From Pelotomaculum sp. PtaU1.Bin035 (GTDB lineage: Bacteria > Bacillota > Desulfotomaculia > Desulfotomaculales > Pelotomaculaceae), in assembly GCA_002067965.1 (NCBI GenBank), contig MVRN01000043.1, forward strand, positions 1 through 60,741: a stretch of 60,741 nucleotides of DNA, written 5' to 3'. The translations under genes and the position numbers were made by a program. The notes beneath the pieces are model-generated. The model did no database searches. It had not been told where the DNA came from and was given only the letters and a program-made list of their open reading frames with translations. Below, one piece after another: positions 28,352-37,100 of the stretch (position 1 is its first letter; each line of letters begins with the position of its first letter).

Positions 28352-29320
28352 TCACACTTCAGCCACGATTTTTCCCAGTTCGGTTAGATCATAATCTCCA
28401 AGTCCCTCAAGTTCAGCCCGGAATTCTTTTGATTCAAGGACTTCAAGAACGGCTTGAAACTGGGGTTTTTCCAGGTCGTCTCTCTTAATAACAAGTTCAT
28501 AGCGCTCTTTTTGCAGGGGGACAAAATCAATATTGCGGACTTGAAAGGATGCTTTTTGGTTTCCCAAGCCCGCGTCGGCTTCTCCACGGGCAACGGCGCT
28601 GGCTATGGAAAGGTGGGAAAACTCTTCTCTTTCGTAACCGGCGATTAATCGCCTGTCAACGCTCAGCTTCCGTAGCCGTTCGTCCAGCAGGACTCGTGTG
28701 CCGCAGCCTTTTTCCCTGTTTATAAAACGAATGCCGGGGCGGGTCAAGTCGTCCCAATGGATAATTTTCTTGGGGTTTCCCCCGGCTACGTAGAATCCCT
28801 GTGTCCGGCAGGCCAAATGAATTACGGCCGCTGGGATACCGGGGAGCAGGCGGCGCACGTACGGGATGTTATAGATCCCTGTATCTTCATCCCAAAGATG
28901 AATTGCGGCTATATGGGCTTTTCCATGGTAAACAGCCATAAGGCCGTCAAAACTGCCCACGTATGACCGGAAGGTGCCTATTCTGTAAGGATGCCGTTCG
29001 ATATGAAGAGCCAGTATATCCAAAATAATATCCTGGCCGCAGATCACGAGGTCCTGGTAATAATTAGCTGTATCTTTTTTTACAGGCATCTTCATCTGAA
29101 GAGGGTGGGGCTCATTTGATGACAGGGTGCTTGAGCGCGGCCTTCCCGATTTCTTGCGTTGATTTTTGTAAGCATCAACGTCACGCGGGTCAACCCGGAT
29201 TTTTCGGCCAACCCGGTATGCCTCAAGATCACCCCGTTTAATTAATTCATAAACTGTGTTCTTGGCGATTTTTAGTATACCCGCGACATCTTCGGGAGTT
29301 AAAGAAGCCACTTCTTTCAC
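28352..29320 (-). CDS. One-component regulator: excisionase-type HTH plus periplasmic-binding-like domain (molybdate-type)
   Basis: Residues 1-55 form a helix-turn-helix of the HTH_17/excisionase kind (LTPEDVAGILKIAKNTVYEL, GDLEAYRVGRKIRV). Residues about 95-310 match the PBP_like sensor domain (GSFDGLMAVYHGKAHIAAIH, INREKGCGTRVLLDE, ASAVARGEADAGLGN). Such proteins sense molybdate or a related oxyanion and control nearby transport genes. It is divergent from modABC, with a 430-base control region between them. Function is assigned by domain and position. The ligand is inferred. Confidence 0.82.
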   Translation of the reverse strand: MKEVASLTPEDVAGILKIAKNTVYELIKRGDLEAYRVGRKIRVDPRDVDAYKNQRKKSGRPRSSTLSSNEPHPLQMKMPVKKDTANYYQDLVICGQDIILDILALHIERHPYRIGTFRSYVGSFDGLMAVYHGKAHIAAIHLWDEDTGIYNIPYVRRLLPGIPAAVIHLACRTQGFYVAGGNPKKIIHWDDLTRPGIRFINREKGCGTRVLLDERLRKLSVDRRLIAGYEREEFSHLSIASAVARGEADAGLGNQKASFQVRNIDFVPLQKERYELVIKRDDLEKPQFQAVLEVLESKEFRAELEGLGDYDLTELGKIVAEV

Positions 29321-29470
29321 CTTAATCTTTCCTCCTCAAATGTTCTGATGATTATTATATCTCATTCTTGCGTTATTGGTAGTCATTTTTTATTGTGTCA
29401 AGTTGATTTATGGTTGGTACGGATTGTGCGAAGTTGAATTGTATAACGGGCAAAAGTAGTACTTTTTGTA

Positions 29471-29499
29471 TTGACTTTGCGTGCGCGCGTAAATTATTA
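29471..29499 (+). promoter_or_regulatory. Sigma-A promoter for modABC
   Basis: TTGACT (29471-29476), 17 bases, then TTATTA (29494-29499). It lies in the divergent spacer about 250 bases upstream of modA. Confidence 0.55.
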
Positions 29500-29519
29500 T
29501 TAGTTTGCATGCAGTTAAT

Positions 29520-29547
29520 TTATGTTAACTTAAGTTATGTTAAGTTA
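29520..29547 (+). promoter_or_regulatory. Repeat cluster, candidate operator of the molybdate regulator
   Basis: TTATGTTAA occurs at 29520-29528 and 29535-29543. The perfect palindrome TAACTTAAGTTA lies at 29526-29537, and TTAAGTTA recurs at 29540-29547. The cluster starts about 20 bases after the -10 box of the modABC promoter, a suitable place for repressor binding. The remaining spacer (29321-29752) has no gene. Confidence 0.5.
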
Positions 29548-29752
29548 TTTTTTATTGGTAGTATTCGTAGTCCGAATGCGTGACTGGGAAGCTGTGCATT
29601 GTTTCGGGTTTCATTATGTTCCATTAGTCTCTGTCATGTTGAGAACAGTTTGCTTGTTTTTTAACCCGTTAATATGTTCTAATGTTTTTATTAAGAGGGG
29701 GGGCTATAATTTTATACAGTCTAGCAGAGCATGGAGGAGAAAGGTGGTTGAA

Positions 29753-30541
29753 ATGAAAAAAATATTGGTTTTTTGGGCGCTTACGTTATTTGTCGCCGCA
29801 GCCGCCGCCGGCTGCGGAGGCGCACAAGAGCGGCAGGAGGCTAAAGCCGGGCCTGTGAACTTAACTGTTTCTGCCGCGGCAAGCCTGAAGGACGCCGCGG
29901 AAGAATTAAAAGCCATTTATGAAAAGCAAAATGCTGGTTTGACGATAGAATATAATTTCGCAGCCTCAGGAACATTGCAGAAGCAAATTGAAGAAGGCGC
30001 TCCGGCAGATTTATTTATTTCCGCCGGCAAGTCCCAGATGGATGCCTTAGCTAAGAAAGGCCTGATTGTGGACGCTTCCCATAAAGACCTGTTGGGGAAT
30101 GAACTGGTGCTGATAGCCGGGAAAGACAGTAAATTAACGGGTTTCGAGGGTCTGACCGGCGAAAGTGTTAAAAAAATCAGTATAGGCACACCAGAGACGG
30201 TGCCCGCAGGCCAGTACGCCAAAGAAACATTGACAAGCCTCAAGCTCTGGGATCAGCTTCAGCCCAAGATGGTTCTGGCCAAAGATGTGCGCCAGGTGCT
30301 TACCTATGTGGAAAGCGGTAATGTGGACGCGGGCCTGGTTTATCGTACCGACGCTATAGCCGGAAAGGAAATTAAAATTGTAGCGGCCGCCCCGGTTGGC
30401 TCCAATCAGCCCATTGTTTATCCAATGGCCGTGATCATGAGCACTAAACACCAGAAAGAGGCTGAAGAATATGCCAAATTTTTACAGAGTGACGACGCGG
30501 TGAAGGTATTCGAAAAATATGGCTTTAAAGCACTTAAGTAG
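29753..30541 (+). CDS. modA: Molybdate ABC transporter substrate-binding lipoprotein
   Basis: Extracellular oxyanion-binding protein of 262 residues. A lipoprotein signal ends at Cys21 (AAAAAGC). Typical ModA segments are LTVSAAASLKDAAEEL, NFAASGTLQKQIEEGAPAD and AKDVRQVLTYVESGNVDAGLVY. The start at ATG 29753 is chosen because it gives a normal signal peptide and follows AGGTGG; a frame upstream to 29537 has no such features. It is first in modABC and probably feeds the formate dehydrogenase cofactor pathway next door. Tungstate is an alternative substrate. Confidence 0.93.
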   Translation: MKKILVFWALTLFVAAAAAGCGGAQERQEAKAGPVNLTVSAAASLKDAAEELKAIYEKQNAGLTIEYNFAASGTLQKQIEEGAPADLFISAGKSQMDALAKKGLIVDASHKDLLGNELVLIAGKDSKLTGFEGLTGESVKKISIGTPETVPAGQYAKETLTSLKLWDQLQPKMVLAKDVRQVLTYVESGNVDAGLVYRTDAIAGKEIKIVAAAPVGSNQPIVYPMAVIMSTKHQKEAEEYAKFLQSDDAVKVFEKYGFKALK

Positions 30542-30556
30542 CGGCAAGGAGTTGTG

Positions 30557-31228
30557 ATGTTCATGGAATTGATTGACTGGCGCCCGGTACTTCTTTCTAT
30601 CCGGGTGGCAGTCATCGCAACGGTGGTTGTTACATGTCTTGGTTTGCCATTGTCCCGGTTGCTGGCCCGCGGGGAGTTTTTCGGTAAAGACGCTTTGGAA
30701 TCGGCAATTACGCTGCCCCTGGTGCTGCCGCCCTCTGTAGTCGGCTACGGACTGCTGATGTTGATTGGTAAAAATGGCTTACTGGGCAAAGTTCTGGCTG
30801 ATATGGGCGTTACTTTGATCTTTTCATGGTGGGCGGCTGTTCTGGCTTCTATCGTAGTGTCCTTTCCTCTGATGTATCAAAGCTCCAAGGCAGCGTTTAA
30901 AAGTGTTGATGTTAGCTTCGAGAAAGCAGCCAGGACCTTGGGGGCAAATGAAGTGAGGATTTTTTTCACGGTTACGCTGCCCCTGGCTTGGCCCGGCGTT
31001 CTCGCCGGCCTGGTGCTGACCTTTGCCCGCGCTGTCGGTGAATTTGGCGCCACTTTGATGGTGGCGGGCAATATTCCGGGACAGACTCAGACTATGCCCC
31101 TGGCTATTTATTTTGCGGCGGAATCGGGAGACAACACCACAGCCGGGACGCTGGTCGCAGTAATTACAATATTCAGCTTTGCCGTTATTTTTTTGGCGAA
31201 CCGCTGGTCTAAAAAACATCGCAATTGA
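30557..31228 (+). CDS. modB: Molybdate ABC transporter permease
   Basis: Membrane permease of about 223 residues with several hydrophobic helices (VAVIATVVVTCLGLPLS, SAITLPLVLPPSVVGYGLLM). The EAA loop reads EKAARTLGANEVRIFFTVTL, which contacts ModC. ARAVGEFGATLMVAGNIPG is typical of ModB. The ATG at 30557 has AAGGA seven bases upstream; 30554 and 30563 are alternative starts. It lies 15 bases after modA. Confidence 0.93.
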   Translation: MFMELIDWRPVLLSIRVAVIATVVVTCLGLPLSRLLARGEFFGKDALESAITLPLVLPPSVVGYGLLMLIGKNGLLGKVLADMGVTLIFSWWAAVLASIVVSFPLMYQSSKAAFKSVDVSFEKAARTLGANEVRIFFTVTLPLAWPGVLAGLVLTFARAVGEFGATLMVAGNIPGQTQTMPLAIYFAAESGDNTTAGTLVAVITIFSFAVIFLANRWSKKHRN

Positions 31229-31251
31229 GTCGTGTGATATGGGTGGTATAC

Positions 31252-31914
31252 ATGCTGGAATTCTGGATTACTAAAAAACTATGGCATTTTAACCTGGACC
31301 TGCATGTGAAAATCGGCAGTCAGATCTTGGTTTTGTGCGGTCCCTCCGGCTCAGGGAAGACCACGGTTTTACACTGTCTGGCCGGCTTGCTGAAGCCGTC
31401 CGCCGGTTTTATCAAGCTCAATGACCGGTTTCTTTTTTCCTCCGGCGAAAAAATCAATATCCCCACCCGGTTAAGAAATACCGGCTACCTTTTTCAGGAC
31501 TATGCCCTTTTCCCGCACATGACCGTGAGGCATAATGTTATGTACGGGCTTAAGAGAAAAAGGCGGGCAGGCGCTAACGTAGACGCTGTTGAACTGCTCA
31601 AATCATTTGGTGTGGGGCATCTGGCCGACCGGTATCCCGGCCAGCTTTCCGGGGGGGAGAAACAGCGGGTGGCCCTGGCCAGGGCGCTAGCAGTCCAGCC
31701 GCAGCTGCTCTTGTTGGACGAGCCGTTTAGCGCCCTGGATAAAAGCACCGGGGAAAGCTTAAGGCAAGAGGTGAAAAAACTGCACCGGCAGTGGAAGATA
31801 CCCTTTGTTTTGGTCTCCCATGATGAGGAGGACGCCCAGTTTTTAGGGGATGTTATCGTTTCGCTGGAAAATGGGCAGTTAAGAGGATGTTCCCTGCAGG
31901 CTGTTTCAGGGTAA
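31252..31914 (+). CDS. modC: Molybdate ABC transporter ATP-binding protein (short form)
   Basis: ABC ATPase energising ModB. Walker A is GPSGSGKTT, the signature is LSGGEKQRVALARAL, Walker B is LLLLDEPFSALD, and the H-loop is LVSHDEEDA. From the ATG at 31252 (after GGGTGG) it is 220 residues and ends soon after the ATPase core, so it lacks the C-terminal Mop/TOBE domain found in E. coli ModC. That may leave control of uptake to the HTH/PBP-like regulator. The 31915-32071 spacer has a small hairpin (GTGCGA/TCGCAC, 31973-31990) and no gene. Confidence 0.92.
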   Translation: MLEFWITKKLWHFNLDLHVKIGSQILVLCGPSGSGKTTVLHCLAGLLKPSAGFIKLNDRFLFSSGEKINIPTRLRNTGYLFQDYALFPHMTVRHNVMYGLKRKRRAGANVDAVELLKSFGVGHLADRYPGQLSGGEKQRVALARALAVQPQLLLLDEPFSALDKSTGESLRQEVKKLHRQWKIPFVLVSHDEEDAQFLGDVIVSLENGQLRGCSLQAVSG

Positions 31915-32071
31915 TATCCCTCTGTGTTGGTGTTATTGGAACAAGATATTCTAAGGAAGGATTTTATGATCGGTGCGAGTGAAATCGCACATGGAGCTAA
32001 ATTCACTTTAGTATGCAAAACTACTTAGGCGGACCTTATTTTTGTCTTGATGTGCGTAGTTTTATTAAACC

Positions 32072-32100
32072 TTGACAACAATATGTAAAATATATATCAT
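32072..32100 (+). promoter_or_regulatory. Sigma-A promoter upstream of the GHKL ATPase gene
   Basis: TTGACA (32072-32077), 17 bases, TATCAT (32095-32100). Its start CTTGACAACAA is shared with the hydrogenase promoter at 32884, suggesting joint evolution or control. Confidence 0.7.
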
Positions 32101-32127
32101 ATAGTAATTGAGTGGCAGGGTAAATAA

Positions 32128-32226
32128 TTGATCCCTGATTCCAAAGGGGTGCAATTAATAAAACTGGTTTCCCCGGCTTTAATAACACCTGAATTAACAG
32201 CCAGGGACGATAATTCAGGAAAATAA
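32128..32226 (+). pseudogene. Fragment of a topB (DNA topoisomerase III) gene
   Basis: About 80 bases here match topB at 20871-20952 at roughly three of four positions, in the same reading frame. The frame reads IPDSKGVQLIKLVSPALITP and then diverges and stops. In the intact gene the corresponding stretch is VPTSKGQQLITLVSPALKTP. Nothing else of topB is present nearby. It is a remnant of a duplicated or replaced copy, lying between the hydrogenase-region promoter and the ATPase gene. Confidence 0.75.
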
Positions 32227-32247
32227 GGATCAAAACGGGGCAATACT

Positions 32248-32796
32248 ATGCTTGAACTTTCTCATCATATTTTAGATATCATCGAAAACTCGCTGGCTGC
32301 CGGCGCATCCGCCATCAAGATAACGGTTATTGAAGACAATTCCAGGGATATTTTGAGTTTTGAGGTTGCCGATAACGGTGCGGGATTAAGTGTAGAAGAA
32401 ATAGGCCAAGTTTGCGATCCTTTTGTAACCAGCCGGCGTTTAAGGAGGGTTGGCCTGGGTATACCTTTACTTCAGCAGGCGGCGCGTGCTTGTGAAGGTG
32501 ATCTGGTTATCAAGTCAGAAAAAGGGAAAGGGACAGCCGTAAAGGCAACCTTTCAGCTTTCGCATATTGACCGGATGCCCTTGGGGGATGTAGCCTCTAC
32601 CCTAGTGGCTACGGTAGCCGCCAAACCGGATATAGATTTATTGTACAATCATCTGGTTGATGGACGGGAGTTTGTTTTTAACACCGGTTGGCTGGTAAGT
32701 GAGTTTAAGGAACTTCCCTTGAATGAGGTTAGAGTTTTAAGCTGGATAAAAAGTTATTGCCGTGATGGTATTAAAAAATTATACTTGAGTGAATGA
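32248..32796 (+). CDS. GHKL-type ATP-binding protein linked to hydrogenase genes
   Basis: A 182-residue protein with the ATP-binding fold of histidine kinases but no phosphoacceptor domain. Its N box is DIIENSLAAGASAIKI, followed by VADNGAGLS (G1) and RRVGLGIPLLQQAA (G2). The last 70 residues are unlike kinases (TVAAKPDIDLLYNHLVDGRE). Small proteins of this kind stand next to multi-subunit [FeFe] hydrogenase genes in anaerobic Firmicutes, but their job is not established. It has its own promoter. Confidence 0.75.
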   Translation: MLELSHHILDIIENSLAAGASAIKITVIEDNSRDILSFEVADNGAGLSVEEIGQVCDPFVTSRRLRRVGLGIPLLQQAARACEGDLVIKSEKGKGTAVKATFQLSHIDRMPLGDVASTLVATVAAKPDIDLLYNHLVDGREFVFNTGWLVSEFKELPLNEVRVLSWIKSYCRDGIKKLYLSE

Positions 32797-32883
32797 TTTA
32801 TGAAACAAAATGACTCAGTTATTACCCATAGTGTCTTTTTTAAGTTTTCTGGAGTTTTGCTAATTAGTCCTGCCAATAAATAC

Positions 32884-32912
32884 TTGACAACAAATAGTGA
32901 AATGTTTATGAT
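32884..32912 (+). promoter_or_regulatory. Sigma-A promoter of the hydrogenase operon
   Basis: TTGACA (32884-32889), 17 bases, TATGAT (32907-32912). It is about 225 bases upstream of hndA. The 32797-33135 spacer also contains the candidate Rex site and no gene. Confidence 0.75.
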
Positions 32913-32959
32913 CCTAGATGAGGAAGCATGAAATGTAAAGCTGGTGAGGGTGCCATTAT

Positions 32960-32977
32960 TTGTGAAATATTGAACAA
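32960..32977 (+). promoter_or_regulatory. Candidate Rex (NADH/NAD+ sensor) operator
   Basis: TTGTGAAATATTGAACAA resembles the Rex consensus TTGTTAA-N4-TTAACAA and is symmetric at seven of nine base pairs. It lies about 40 bases after the predicted transcription start, where a repressor would block elongation. Rex control of hydrogenase genes is known in Clostridia. Confidence 0.5.
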
Positions 32978-33135
32978 GGTAAGAGTTAAATAATTAATAT
33001 AACAATTTTTGATTAATTAGAGAATTGTTTTTAAAATTAATAAGAAATATCCTTATCATGAGCTATACAGGCAATTTATAGTTCAAAATAAGGATTCTTA
33101 TAATTAAACTGAACCAAAGGTAAGGAGGAGAACTA

Positions 33136-33627
33136 ATGGAGGCAAAGAGTATTTGCCGGTGTGATCTGAATGCTGAGCTGGAAAAAGTGATTGCCCAGCA
33201 TGAAGGAAAAAAGGACGATTTAATCGAGGTGTTGTATTGGGTTCAGGAGAATTACGGTTATGTGCCAAAAGATGTGCAGCAAATAATTGCTGACAAAATG
33301 AACGTGCCCTTAAGCACTATTTATGGAGTTATTACGTTTTACCATCTTTTTTCATTAAAGCCAAAAGGCAAGTATGGGATTTCCCTCTGTAAGGGTACTG
33401 CCTGTTATGTGCGGGGAGCGCCGCAAGTATTGGAGCGGTTTGAAAAGGAATTGGGAATCAAACCGCATGACTCTACCGACGACAATATGTTTTCCCTCGA
33501 AGTGGTCAGGTGTCTGGGAGCCTGCGGGCTGGCGCCGGTTATGACAATTAATAAAGAGCCGCGGGTCAGGATGAAGCCTGATCTTGTCCCAGGAATTATT
33601 AATGAGTGTAGAAATGCCGATAAATAA
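33136..33627 (+). CDS. hndA: NAD(P)-linked hydrogenase subunit A (NuoE-like, [2Fe-2S])
   Basis: A 163-residue thioredoxin-like ferredoxin subunit of a multimeric [FeFe] hydrogenase. The four cluster ligands are Cys85, Cys90, Cys126 and Cys130 (CKGTAC and CLGAC). The N-terminal helical region (DLIEVLYWVQENYGYVP) is standard NuoE. AAGGAGGAG precedes the ATG. It opens hndABCD and passes electrons between the flavin subunit and the hydrogenase subunit. Confidence 0.93.
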   Translation: MEAKSICRCDLNAELEKVIAQHEGKKDDLIEVLYWVQENYGYVPKDVQQIIADKMNVPLSTIYGVITFYHLFSLKPKGKYGISLCKGTACYVRGAPQVLERFEKELGIKPHDSTDDNMFSLEVVRCLGACGLAPVMTINKEPRVRMKPDLVPGIINECRNADK

Positions 33628-33695
33628 ATCTATTTTCAGGGTCCATGACAGATAGGCCACAATTGTTTTGTTGAAAAATTATACCGGGGTGATTG

Positions 33696-34073
33696 ATGAT
33701 GAAACAGATTAAGTCAGTTGATGAACTGATGAAATTCAAAGAAGCCGCGCTGGATAAAATCAAGGAGCGGAAGGCAGACGGAAAAACAACAATAGTGGTG
33801 GGAATGGGAACCTGTGGAATAACCGCCGGGGCGCGGGAGGTAATGATGGCAATTATCGATGAAATAGATAAAAGAAATCTTTCTGATGTAATTGTCACCC
33901 AGACAGGCTGCGCCGGGATGTGCCAGCACGAGCCCATAGTGGAAGTAAACAAGCCGGGCACACCCCAGATTGTTTACGGCCATCTGGACGAAGACAAAGC
34001 CCGGCGGCTCGTGTTTGAACATGTTATTAACGGCAACGTGATTAGTGAATGGGCGCTGGTGCAGCGAGATTAA
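33696..34073 (+). CDS. hndB: Hydrogenase subunit B ([2Fe-2S] thioredoxin-like ferredoxin)
   Basis: A 125-residue protein with the thioredoxin-like ferredoxin pattern TCGITAGA near the middle and TGCAGMCQHEP further on. It belongs to the HndB type that accompanies NuoE- and NuoF-like hydrogenase subunits. The start is set at ATG 33696 (GGGG six bases upstream), with 33699 as the alternative. It lies between hndA and hndC. Confidence 0.85.
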   Translation: MMKQIKSVDELMKFKEAALDKIKERKADGKTTIVVGMGTCGITAGAREVMMAIIDEIDKRNLSDVIVTQTGCAGMCQHEPIVEVNKPGTPQIVYGHLDEDKARRLVFEHVINGNVISEWALVQRD

Positions 34074-34100
34074 TTGAAACAGTGAGAGGAGGGTACGATT

Positions 34101-37100
34101 ATGCATTATTATCGGGCACATGTGTTGGTTTGTATGGGATCAGGCTGTGTTTTGTCAGGAGCCCCCGCCGTCAAAGAAGCGATTTTAGAAGGGATAAAAG
34201 AAAATAAACTGGAATCAGAAGTTCAAGTTATTGAGACCGGTTGCATGGGTATTTGCGACCTGGGCCCGCGTTTAATCATATATCCCGAGGGAGTGGTTTA
34301 CTGCCGGGTTCAGGCTGAGGACGCGGCAGAAATCGTCAGTGAGCACCTGTTAAAAGGCCGGATTGTCGACCGGCTGGTTTACCGGGATCTGGAAACAAAG
34401 AAACCGATTCCTTTGATGAAAGACTTCCCGTTTTTATCCAAGCAATTCAAAATCGCTTTGCGCAACGCAGGCTTTATTAATCCGGAAGATATTGAAGAAT
34501 ATATCGCCAGTGAAGGATATACCGCGCTGGCCAAGGTTTTATCCACCATGGCACCCGAGGAAGTAATCGCCGAACTAAAAAAATCCGGCTTGCGCGGACG
34601 CGGCGGCGCGGGTTTCCCGACCGGCATGAAATGGGAGTTTACCGCCAAAGCCCAGGCGGACCAAAAGTATGTGGTATGCAACGGCGACGAGGGAGACCCG
34701 GGCGCTTTCATGGATAGGTCCGTTTTAGAAGGAGACCCGCATAGTATTATTGAGGCCATGTCCATTGCCGGCTACGCGGTGGGCGCCAGCAAGGGTTATA
34801 TTTATGTTAGAGCGGAATACCCCCTGGCTGTGGAAAGACTGAGACAAGCCATCAGCCAGGCCCGAGAGTATGGTTTATTGGGAGAAAATGTTTTAGGAAC
34901 GGGATTTGCTTTTGACCTCAATATCCGGGTCGGCGCAGGCGCTTTTGTCTGCGGCGAAGAAACAGCCTTGCTGGCCTCTATTGAAGGACGCCGCGGCGAA
35001 CCCCGGCCGAGACCCCCCTTCCCGGCCAACGAAGGCCTGTGGGGCAAGCCCACTTTGTTGAATAACGTGGAAACCTATGCCAACATACCGCCGATTATCA
35101 TTAAAGGCGGAGACTGGTACGCTTCCAGGGGAACAGAGAAAAGCAAGGGCACCAAAGTGTTTGCCCTTACCGGGAAAGTGAATAATACCGGCCTGATTGA
35201 AGTGCCGCTTGGCATACCCTTAGGAGAAATAGTTTACGATATCGGCGGCGGCATCATCGGCGGCAAGAGGTTTAAAGCGGCCCAAACAGGCGGCCCTTCA
35301 GGCGGCTGTATCCCGGCGGAGCACCTTAATGTCGGCGTTGATTATGAGTCACTGGCGGAACTGGGCGCGATTGTGGGGTCCGGCGGACTGATTGTCATGG
35401 ACGAAGACACCTGTATGGTCGACCTGGCCAAGTTCTTTGTTGAATTCTGCCAGGAAGAGTCATGCGGTAAATGCGCTCCCTGCCGCATCGGCACCAAACG
35501 GATGCTGGAAATACTGGAACGGATCACCCATGGTGAAGGACGAGAGGGAGATATCGAAAAACTGGAGGATCTTTGTTATTTTATTAAAGACGCTGCGTTG
35601 TGCGGTTTGGGACAAACCGCGCCCAACCCTGTGCTGAGCACGATACGCTATTTCAGGCATGAATACGAAGCGCATATCCGGGATAAGCGTTGTCCGGCTT
35701 CCGTCTGCGCGACTTTGTTCAATTCACCCTGTCAAAATACCTGTCCGGCCGGAGTGGATGTGCCGATCTACCTCGACCACATCCGGAACGGGCAATTCAG
35801 CGAAGCATATATGGAAGTGAAGCGGGAGAATCCCTTCCCGGCAGTTTGCGGCCGCGTGTGCCACCACCCGTGTGAAGGCAAGTGCAACCGCGCGAAGCTG
35901 GATGAGCCCCTGGCCGTCAGGACATTGAAGCGCTACGCCGCCGACTGGGTGTATGAGCAGAACAACGGATTCCCCGTTGAGACTCCCGGAGCCGCGACCG
36001 GCAAGCAGGTGGCAATAATCGGCGGTGGTCCGGCTGGCCTGACAGCGGCCTACTACCTGGCTAAAGCCGGCCACAAAGTTACCGTATTCGAATCCCTGCC
36101 GTTTGCCGGCGGCATGCTCAAAGTGGGAATACCCGATTACCGCTTGCCCGCCGACATCCTGGCGGCTGAAATAAAAGCCATTGAAGAAATGGGAGTGACT
36201 ATTAAGACCAACACCCGTTTTGGCAAAGACGTTACCTACGCCGATTTGGAGAAACAAGGCTTCAACGCGGTGTTCATCGCCGTCGGCGCCCACGCCGATC
36301 AGAAACTGGGCGTTCCAGGCGAGGAACTGGAAGGTGTTATCTCAGGCATCAGCTACCTGCGTGATATAAAACTGGGACAGGCCGCCGACGTAAAAGGCAA
36401 GACCGTGCTGGTGGTAGGCGGCGGCAACGTGGCCATAGACAGTGCCCGCTCAGCTTTCAGGAACGGAGCCAAAGAAGTTCAAGTCGTTTACCGGCGCCGC
36501 AAAGAAGACATGCCCGCCTTTGAAGAAGAAATTATGGAAGCAGAACACGAAGGCGTAAAGTATACCTTCATGACCGCTCCCGTAAGCGTGCAGGGAGCCG
36601 GCGGCCGGGTAACCGGGCTGGAATGCCAGCAATCAGTGCCCGGCGACTTCGATAAGAGCGGCCGCAGGCGGCCGGTGCCGGTGGAAGGCTCCAACTTCGT
36701 CATACCGGCGGATGTGGTAATAACGGCAATCGGGCAAAACGTCCAGCTGGACGGCATCACCGAAGCCGGCGTGCAGACAGCCCGCGGGCTGGTTGTGGTG
36801 GATCCCGCCAGCATGGCCACCAGTATACCATATATATTCGCCGGCGGAGACTGCGCATCCGGGCCGGATACGGCAATCGGCGCGATTGCCCACGGCAAGA
36901 AAGCGGCGGCGGCTATTGATAAATTCCTCGGCGGTACTGGCGTTGTCGTTAAGCCGCGGGTGCTCACGCGGGAAATCACCGGCGAGATTATTGAGGATAA
37001 GATGGCGAGAGAAAAAGAGGCGTGCCTGCCGTTAGCCAAACGTCAGTCCTTTGCCGAAGTGGAAAATGGTTTCACCAAAGAGCAGGCCATAGCCGAGGCT

